This document shows, one piece after another, positions 58,700 to 64,000 of a stretch of 64,000 nucleotides of DNA. The position numbers were made by a program, and so were the translations under genes. The notes below the pieces were generated by a model. The model did not search any database. It was not told the DNA's origin and saw only the letters and a program-made list of their open reading frames with translations. The DNA is taken from contig NZ_JASNRC010000019.1 in assembly GCF_030411995.1 (NCBI RefSeq), forward strand, positions 1 to 64,000, read 5' to 3'. Source of the stretch: Massilia sp. YIM B02769 (GTDB lineage Bacteria > Pseudomonadota > Gammaproteobacteria > Burkholderiales > Burkholderiaceae_D). Numbering within the stretch: position 1 is the stretch's first letter; each line of letters starts with the position of its first letter.

Positions 58700-60738
58700 A
58701 TGAATCGTTTTGTAAGGGCTTGATTAATGTGGGACAAGGTGACGAGCTGCATCAACCCCATGACGCCGTCTTTCCATTCCGGCTGCAAGTCGAGGAACTC
58801 GAAGATGCGCGGCGAAATCATGCGCGCCGCCATCTCGATGTCCTGGGCGCTGGTTTCGCCTTCGATCGCCAGTTCCACCTCGTAGCCGTCGGCGCTGACC
58901 TGCATGTCGACGTGCAGGCCGCAGATGCCGACCAGCACACGCGTCAGCGACAATTCGTTCAGGCCGTGGCGCGAACGCACCACCAGCTTGAAGCGCAGCT
59001 CGGACTTGCCCTTCATCGTGTCGAGCATGCGCGGATGGATCGGCTGCAGCGACAACACCAGGTCGGCGTGGCTGGCCTGGGGGCGGATGAAGCGCGCCGA
59101 ATCCGGCTCGCGCCGCTCGAACGAGGTCAGTACTTTTTCCAGCGTATGGCCTCGCTTGTTGACGTCGCGCTCGATCTTGAAATGGCGGCGCAGGCTCTCG
59201 TCGATGTCGAGGTACACGCTCAGGTTGTAGCACTGGCGCAAGATCGGCAGGTAGAGCGCATGCAGGCCGCTGGCAATAATGAAGTCATTGCTGTGCGTGA
59301 CGAACGGACGGCTCATGCGCCCCGTTGTGTGGTTGTAGTGGCGTGCATTGATCGGCTTGCCGTCGGTCAGGGTCACCAGGTCATTGGCAAAGCCTTCGAG
59401 GTCGTTCGCCATCGGGTTCAGGTGGGTCATCACCTGCCACATCGGCTTCTGGCGGTCCCACAGGTGGTAGTCGTCACCCGACAGAGTCGTTACCGAATGG
59501 CCGCCGAAGAGGCCCTTGATCGCATCCGAGAACGTGTCCTTGCCCGCGCCCGAATCCCCGGCCACGCCGATCACGAAGGGTTTGCGGCTGAGGCGGAAGT
59601 AGTCATTGTGGCTGACCGTCTCGCGCCAGATGCGCACTGCCAGTACCACGCCGGTGGCGACCATGGCCGTATGCACCAGCGAGCTCACCAGCAGCAGGCC
59701 GGGCAATGCGTCGGCGCCGCCGTTCCAGCCATCGACCTGGGGCAGCACGCCATGGTTCAGCAGCAGGCTGCTGAACACATACAGCACGGAGAAGCCGGTG
59801 GTCAGCACGATGCCGATGCGGTCGGTCGAGGCCTGGTAAGCCACCAGCAGCGGCAGCACCCAGATGAACCAGCCCGGCGACGCCGGCGTCAGCAGGACCA
59901 CGAGCAGGAAGGCGATACCCATCATCGCCGTGAACAGCTCGAAGTTCAGGCGGCGGATGCGCCAGGCCGCGTACAGCATCAGCAGGTAGACGAAAGGCAC
60001 CAGGTAGATCAGCGAACCGCCGTCGAGGTTGAAGGCGAGCCGGTAGACCTTGCCCATTTCCGGATTCGTGAACAGCATGGCGACGCCTGCCCCCGAGAAC
60101 AGGAAAGGCAGGAGCACCAGCACCGCGCCGGCCGCCAGGCCCTTGGCGAAGAAACGCAGGTGCTGGCGCAGGGCGCGGTTATGCAGCAGGTAGATCAGGA
60201 AGAACGGCAACGCGATCACCATGCTCAGCTTGGCCGAGATGGCAGCCACGGCCGTTGCTCCCGCCCAGCTCAGGCGCGCGCGGCGCACGAAATACAGCGA
60301 TAGGGTCAGCAGCAACACCGGCACCAGGTCGTTGAAGCCGAAGACATAGCTGGCCACGATGACGATCGGCGACAGCCAGTAGATCGCCAGCAGCAGGCGC
60401 TCGGAAGCATTCAGCAGGCGTTGCAGAAGCAGCATCAGGCCAAAATCGGCCGCGATCAGGGTGGCGCCATAGCCAAAGGCCAACGGCATGCCAAGCAGTT
60501 TGCAGACGAGTGTGAATGGCAGGAAGACCAGCCACATCACATAGCCGTAGGGAAAGGCCGCAGGCGTACCGCCTCCGGCCAGCCATACGCCCCAGGGATC
60601 GAGGCTCAGCTGCGAAGTGCTGGCATCGAGGAAAGGCACATACCAATTGCTGACCGGGGCCGGCAGCACGGCCCATACCAGCAGGATGCGGATGGCCAGG
60701 CCAAGCAGGAAAAGCGGATTCAGGACAGTCTTTTTCAT
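58693..60738 (-). CDS. Polytopic membrane protein fused to a phosphoribulokinase/uridine kinase-like domain
   Basis: This 681-residue protein has two unlike halves. Residues 1-385 contain about ten hydrophobic helices (for example LNPLFLLGLAIRILLVWAVL, 20 residues) and a periplasmic loop LDASTSQLSLDPWGVWLAGG (20 residues), resembling GT-C mannosyltransferases. Residues 390-681 are a P-loop kinase: GVAGDSGAGKDTF with Lys400, LSGDDYHLWDRQKP, NHTTGRMSRPF, and a lid-like ERDVNKRGHT followed by RREPDSARFIRPQ. The last set matches phosphoribulokinase better than uridine kinase. ATG 60738 overlaps the GDPD gene stop as ATGA. The kinase half would lie in the cytoplasm. I know of no characterised protein with this architecture. 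Confidence 0.8.
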   Translation of the reverse strand: MKKTVLNPLFLLGLAIRILLVWAVLPAPVSNWYVPFLDASTSQLSLDPWGVWLAGGGTPAAFPYGYVMWLVFLPFTLVCKLLGMPLAFGYGATLIAADFGLMLLLQRLLNASERLLLAIYWLSPIVIVASYVFGFNDLVPVLLLTLSLYFVRRARLSWAGATAVAAISAKLSMVIALPFFLIYLLHNRALRQHLRFFAKGLAAGAVLVLLPFLFSGAGVAMLFTNPEMGKVYRLAFNLDGGSLIYLVPFVYLLMLYAAWRIRRLNFELFTAMMGIAFLLVVLLTPASPGWFIWVLPLLVAYQASTDRIGIVLTTGFSVLYVFSSLLLNHGVLPQVDGWNGGADALPGLLLVSSLVHTAMVATGVVLAVRIWRETVSHNDYFRLSRKPFVIGVAGDSGAGKDTFSDAIKGLFGGHSVTTLSGDDYHLWDRQKPMWQVMTHLNPMANDLEGFANDLVTLTDGKPINARHYNHTTGRMSRPFVTHSNDFIIASGLHALYLPILRQCYNLSVYLDIDESLRRHFKIERDVNKRGHTLEKVLTSFERREPDSARFIRPQASHADLVLSLQPIHPRMLDTMKGKSELRFKLVVRSRHGLNELSLTRVLVGICGLHVDMQVSADGYEVELAIEGETSAQDIEMAARMISPRIFEFLDLQPEWKDGVMGLMQLVTLSHINQALTKRFIW

Positions 60739-61337
60739 GCTGATGCCACGTGCTCCCACAGGTCGGGCCGCTTGGTGCAGACCGCGTCGGCCACGATGCC
60801 GCGTTCGGCAAGCAGGGCGATCAGTTGCGGAATCTCGCTATCGGCCGGGCGTCCCTGCAATTCCGGCGATACCAGGCACAGTTTGAAGCCGGCGGACTGC
60901 AGGCGCGCGGCGTCGGTACCGCTCAGCGGGAAGTGCGTGAAGCAGTCGACCCAGACCCAGTCGACCTTGCCGGCCAGGGTCAGCGCGGTATCGATCGACT
61001 CGAATTCCGAGACCCGCACCGCGCAGCGGTGCTCGCCCGCCTTCGACCACTTCACCAGGAAGGGGAAGGACTGGTCGAGGAAGAACCAGTCGGCGATGCC
61101 GTGCTGTTTCATCAGGGCGATCAGGCGTGCTTCGAGCCCCTCTTCCTTGACGTTCAGGATGAGCGTACCGTGGCGGTAGCCGGCAATCCAGTCATCGAAG
61201 GATTCGCCGGCAGCGAACGCATCGTGGTGGATGATGAGCTTTTCGCCGCAACTGCGGATGTCGACTTCGACGCCGTACTGCGTCGGGGTCGCCGCCAGCT
61301 CCGAGCGCAGGTTGCGCCGGTGGGAAATCAGTTTCAT
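60735..61337 (-). CDS. Glycerophosphodiester phosphodiesterase-like protein
   Basis: This 200-residue protein has the GDPD catalytic pattern at its N-terminus: ISHRRNL (HR), YGVEVDIRSCG (ExD) and IIHHDAFAAGESFDDWI (HD). The TIM-barrel continues with LILNVKEEGLEARLIALM and ends near VADAVCTKRPDLW. It is shorter than typical GDPD enzymes (about 240-250) and has no signal peptide, so a cytoplasmic role is expected. Typical members cut glycerophosphodiesters to glycerol 3-phosphate and an alcohol. In this operon it may act on, or make use of, a phosphodiester sugar intermediate. Both ends overlap neighbours by four bases. Confidence 0.8.
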   Translation of the reverse strand: MKLISHRRNLRSELAATPTQYGVEVDIRSCGEKLIIHHDAFAAGESFDDWIAGYRHGTLILNVKEEGLEARLIALMKQHGIADWFFLDQSFPFLVKWSKAGEHRCAVRVSEFESIDTALTLAGKVDWVWVDCFTHFPLSGTDAARLQSAGFKLCLVSPELQGRPADSEIPQLIALLAERGIVADAVCTKRPDLWEHVASA

Positions 61338-62029
61338 TGCTTTACGTTCCTTCTCAATTGCAGGCTGAAATCAACGGTACGCTTGATGAACTTGCGCTTG
61401 GCCGCCCAGTTCACGTTCCAGTGCGACACGCCGTGGGCGCGGTCGCCGAAATGCACGGGGAAGCGATGCACGGCCAGCCCCTGGCGGCGTGCTTCGTAGT
61501 AGGCGTAGAGATCGAGCGAAAAATCGTGCGGTGGGTTCGACCAAGTGGCGAAGAATTCGCGCGTGAACATGGTTGGCTGGGCATTGATATCCCAGAACGG
61601 CTTGCCCAGCAAAACGGTCTCGAACACGCTCATGCCCAGGGTGAAGACGACGTCCGATAGCGGCCGCCCATAGCGGCGCCCCTTGACGAAGGAGCGCGCG
61701 CCATGGCTTGCGAACAGTTCCAGCCCTCGCAGGGCGTCCTGGGGGTCGGTCTGCATGTCGGCGTGAGTCCAGCCGAGGATCTCGCCGCGCGCGGCGCGCA
61801 GGCCGCTCAGGATGCCGAAGCCGTAGCCCTGGTTCTGCTCCACGCGCACGCTGCGGCAACCCGGATAGGCGGGCAGCAGCCGTGCCAGCACCTGCGGGCT
61901 GTCGTCGGTGGAACCGTTGTCGACCAGGATGACTTCGGTGTCGGCACCGGCGACGCCCTTGCAGCGTTCGAGCAGCAGCGGCAGGTTGGCCGCCTCGTTA
62001 TAACAAGGGATGACCAGCGAAAATCTCAC
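61334..62029 (-). CDS. Glycosyltransferase family 2, polyprenyl-phosphate sugar synthase type
   Basis: This 231-residue GT-A enzyme resembles dolichol-phosphate mannose synthase and GtrB proteins: FSLVIPCYNEAANLPLLLER (20 residues), VILVDNGSTDDSPQVL, the YGFGILSGLRAARGEILGW block and the metal-binding HADMQTDPQD. It has no C-terminal transmembrane helices. The start is GTG 62029 in a GTGA overlap with the gtrA stop, with GGAGG four bases upstream; the long frame beyond it belongs to gtrA in another frame. It probably loads a sugar onto undecaprenyl phosphate for the GtrA flippase encoded just before. Confidence 0.9.
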   Translation of the reverse strand: MRFSLVIPCYNEAANLPLLLERCKGVAGADTEVILVDNGSTDDSPQVLARLLPAYPGCRSVRVEQNQGYGFGILSGLRAARGEILGWTHADMQTDPQDALRGLELFASHGARSFVKGRRYGRPLSDVVFTLGMSVFETVLLGKPFWDINAQPTMFTREFFATWSNPPHDFSLDLYAYYEARRQGLAVHRFPVHFGDRAHGVSHWNVNWAAKRKFIKRTVDFSLQLRRNVKQ

Positions 62030-62430
62030 GATGCCTCCGGTTGGGTGTGAGCCCGGAACACGAACAGCTTCATGCCCAGGAAGTTGAGACAGGTCGACAC
62101 GCCGGTTGCGGCCAGGAAGGCCAGCTGGACGGCATGATCGAAGCCGCCGGCCATGCGCAGCACGGCGCCGTTCACGGCCACGTTCGCGCCCAGAGTGACG
62201 GCGTACAGCAAGGCGAAGCGCCAGGCACTGCCGGGGCGATGCGGGCGGCTGCCGAAAGTCCAGGCGCGGTTCGCGAAATAGGCGAAGGCCGTCCCGATCA
62301 GGAAGCCCGCCGCCTTGGCCCCACCGACCGGCACCAGCGCGCTCCACAGGAGCGCGCGGTAGGACAGGAAGTCGATGAGAACGGTAAGCGAGCCGACTAT
62401 CAGGAAAACCTTGAGCTCGCGGCGTATCAT
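62026..62430 (-). CDS. GtrA-family membrane protein (sugar-lipid flippase)
   Basis: The 134-residue protein has four transmembrane helices in the GtrA pattern: FLIVGSLTVLIDFLSYRALL (20 residues), KAAGFLIGTAFAYFANRAWT (20 residues), then LLYAVTLGANVAVNGAVLR and TGVSTCLNFLGMKLFVF. GtrA proteins are thought to flip undecaprenyl-phosphate sugars to the periplasm for side-chain addition to O-antigen or other glycans. ATG 62430 overlaps the nucleotidyltransferase stop, and its own stop overlaps the GT2 start, so it forms a GtrA-GtrB-like pair. Confidence 0.92.
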   Translation of the reverse strand: MIRRELKVFLIVGSLTVLIDFLSYRALLWSALVPVGGAKAAGFLIGTAFAYFANRAWTFGSRPHRPGSAWRFALLYAVTLGANVAVNGAVLRMAGGFDHAVQLAFLAATGVSTCLNFLGMKLFVFRAHTQPEAS

Positions 62431-64000
62431 GCGCGCGCGCCAGGCAGGGCTGGCACCATGGCCTGGTAGCGTGCTTCCAGTTCCGGCAGGGCCTGCGCCG
62501 GAATACGGCCATCGCGCTCGAGGCGGTAGGGATGGCTGTTCCACTTGTGGAAGCAGGACTGCCAGTACTCGAAGGTGCGCAGGTCGTTCGGCGTGCCCCA
62601 GGACAGCAGGTTGTCGACTTCGAACAGCTGGCAATTCATGCCCAGCTCGATCGCGTCGTTGACGCAGGAATCCAGGTAGAACTCGCCGTTCACGCGGCCA
62701 TTGCGGGCGATCAGGCGCTCGATGACCTTGCGCGCATCGGCGCCGCGGCGGAAGGTGAAGATGCCGATCACGATCGGGTCGGTTGCCGGGTTTGCCAGCG
62801 GCTGCTTGACCGAGATGCGCTCGATGCGGCCGTCCGTCGCGTCGATCCAGCCGAACATCTGCGGATGGCGCACGGCGTTCGCCAGGCCGCGCGCGCCCCA
62901 GACGATCAGGTCGACGTCGGGACGCTCGCTCAGCAGGCGGAAAGCGGCCAGGTCGTACAGCTGGCCGTTGTCGCAGGCGCCGAAGGTGACCGGGCCCGCC
63001 TCGGCGCCGTCCAGCGCACGCTCCAGCGACGCCAGGCCGATCAGGGCGGTGCACGCCTGCCCTTCGGTCACGGCCGGAATGGTGTCGACGATGGCATCCG
63101 GATACAGCTGGCGCAATTCGTCGCTGACGGTCTCGAAGCCCGGCATGTCGGCGCGCAGCACGAACACGTGCTGTTGCGCGGGCGGCAGGTCATGCGTGGC
63201 CTGCGCGACCATCGAACGGCCGGACACGGGGATCAGGGGCTTGGTGACGGTATAGCCTTCGTTGGCGAAGCGCTGGCCCAGGCCGGCCATCGGCACCACC
63301 AGCGCGCCGGCGGCAGGCCCGGCAGGCGCGGCCGGCTCGGCCAGGCGGCGGAAGGCCGAGGACCAGCCATTGTATTCGGCCACGTCGTCCGGTGTTCCCC
63401 ATTGCATGAAATGCTCGAGCGGGTACACGGCGACCGACTTGCCTTCGGCCAGCAGCGGCTTGTAAGCCAGGCTGACATAATATTCGCCGCCCACCTGGAT
63501 ATTCTGCTCCATGGTCTTACGGAACATGTCGCTCATCAAGGCGCCCGAGGCGAAGTAATAGGTGCCGCTGGAGGCATATTCCTCCATCCGGTTATTCGTA
63601 TAGGGCTGCTTTTCCTGGATATCCTCGACCCAGCCGCCGGTTTCGCGCATGTACGCATAATTCGTGCTGCCCAGGGTATGCGGGTGGAATCCCTTGTATG
63701 CCGGCAGTGCGCCATCGCAGTGAGTGGCGGCAACGAATGCCTTGAAATGGTTCCAGTCCCAGTAGCAGGTAAAATCGCAGTAATTGACGACCACCGGGCG
63801 CGCAGGATCGATCAGGTGCTCGACCTGGCGCACGGCATGAATGGGGCCGAGCTTGTGCGGTGCGATGCCGACCACACGACCGGTCGGGCAATATTGCGCA
63901 AGAATGTCCGCCATCCGGTATTCCGGATTCGACAAATGATCCTGGTTACAAATGAAAATAAAATCATGCTCGCCCGGGAACATGTCGATCACGTGGGCGA
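62427..64000 (-). CDS. Tandem nucleotidyltransferase-type protein (5' end beyond the window)
   Basis: The reading frame is open to the window edge, so the N-terminus is missing; 523 or more residues are visible. Two related nucleotidyltransferase-like halves can be seen. The first lacks its start and shows HDFIFICNQDHLSNPEYRMA (20 residues) and VVNYCDFTCYWDWNHF. The second starts ALVVPMAGLGQRFANEGY, then TKPLIPVSGRSM, and has HVFVLRADMPG and GACDNGQLYDL. The G-x-G-x-R-F signature is intact in the second half. Each half keeps a central acidic motif (CDF; CDN). It should activate a sugar or polyol phosphate as a nucleotide diphosphate derivative. The substrate is unknown. It stands upstream of the GtrA-GT2-GDPD-kinase set. 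Confidence 0.8.
   Translation of the reverse strand, partial: AHVIDMFPGEHDFIFICNQDHLSNPEYRMADILAQYCPTGRVVGIAPHKLGPIHAVRQVEHLIDPARPVVVNYCDFTCYWDWNHFKAFVAATHCDGALPAYKGFHPHTLGSTNYAYMRETGGWVEDIQEKQPYTNNRMEEYASSGTYYFASGALMSDMFRKTMEQNIQVGGEYYVSLAYKPLLAEGKSVAVYPLEHFMQWGTPDDVAEYNGWSSAFRRLAEPAAPAGPAAGALVVPMAGLGQRFANEGYTVTKPLIPVSGRSMVAQATHDLPPAQQHVFVLRADMPGFETVSDELRQLYPDAIVDTIPAVTEGQACTALIGLASLERALDGAEAGPVTFGACDNGQLYDLAAFRLLSERPDVDLIVWGARGLANAVRHPQMFGWIDATDGRIERISVKQPLANPATDPIVIGIFTFRRGADARKVIERLIARNGRVNGEFYLDSCVNDAIELGMNCQLFEVDNLLSWGTPNDLRTFEYWQSCFHKWNSHPYRLERDGRIPAQALPELEARYQAMVPALPGARA

Overview
The window reads as a chromosomal segment of a GC-rich betaproteobacterium of the order Burkholderiales, most likely the Massilia/Telluria branch of Oxalobacteraceae. 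This is an inference from the hemF-nadD-rsfS-rlmH-maf-rng gene string, a PEP-CTERM protein, an Fds-type formate dehydrogenase, and protein character throughout; no rRNA is present to settle it. Coding density is high. Many adjacent genes overlap by exactly four bases (ATGA or GTGA), which fixes several start codons.

Positions 1-6480 look like an accessory segment. The DNA is visibly less GC-rich. It carries two unrecognised minus-strand genes, a divergently transcribed XRE-type repressor with a palindromic operator, and a 1249-residue protein with a nuclease-like N-terminus and a degenerate STAND-like core. It ends beside a tRNA-Thr(CGT) gene, a common integration site. I read it as a probable defence or genomic island whose other end lies outside the window.

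Positions 6481-25879 are mostly housekeeping: fbp, pepN, a DUF4136 lipoprotein, an mgsA-qor-small-protein chain, an EamA exporter, a DUF2182 membrane protein, yebC, purD, hemF-nadD-rsfS-rlmH-maf, rng, an HD-domain protein and a large catalase. Gaps hold hairpin repeats with the common start CGTAGGGTGG and one 154-bp element with long terminal inverted repeats. Positions 25925-33026 (minus strand) form a formate dehydrogenase operon: a fused NuoE/NuoF-like subunit, the catalytic subunit, FdhD, and a TupBC-type tungstate importer without its binding protein.

Positions 33262-45419 hold a GH1-RmlD fusion, a GT25 glycosyltransferase, msbA with an O-antigen ligase, a GT2 glycosyltransferase, dnaE and a PEP-CTERM protein. 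From 46708 to 53714 there is an ABC-transporter-dependent O-antigen set: Wzm, Wzt with a C-terminal binding domain, a methyltransferase with a long coiled coil, and a multi-module GT4 transferase. This resembles the WbdA/WbdD chain-length logic of E. coli O9a.

From the right edge back to 53737 (minus strand) runs a second glycan operon. It encodes a tandem nucleotidyltransferase, a GtrA flippase, a DPM1-like GT2, a GDPD-like enzyme, a membrane protein fused to a phosphoribulokinase-like kinase, a HAD phosphatase, a class II aldolase, and two large membrane proteins that look like GT-C transferases. Together these suggest periplasmic decoration of the surface polysaccharide by an unusual phosphorylated or nucleotide-activated unit. 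This operon, and the membrane-kinase fusion in it, is the best candidate here for an undescribed system.
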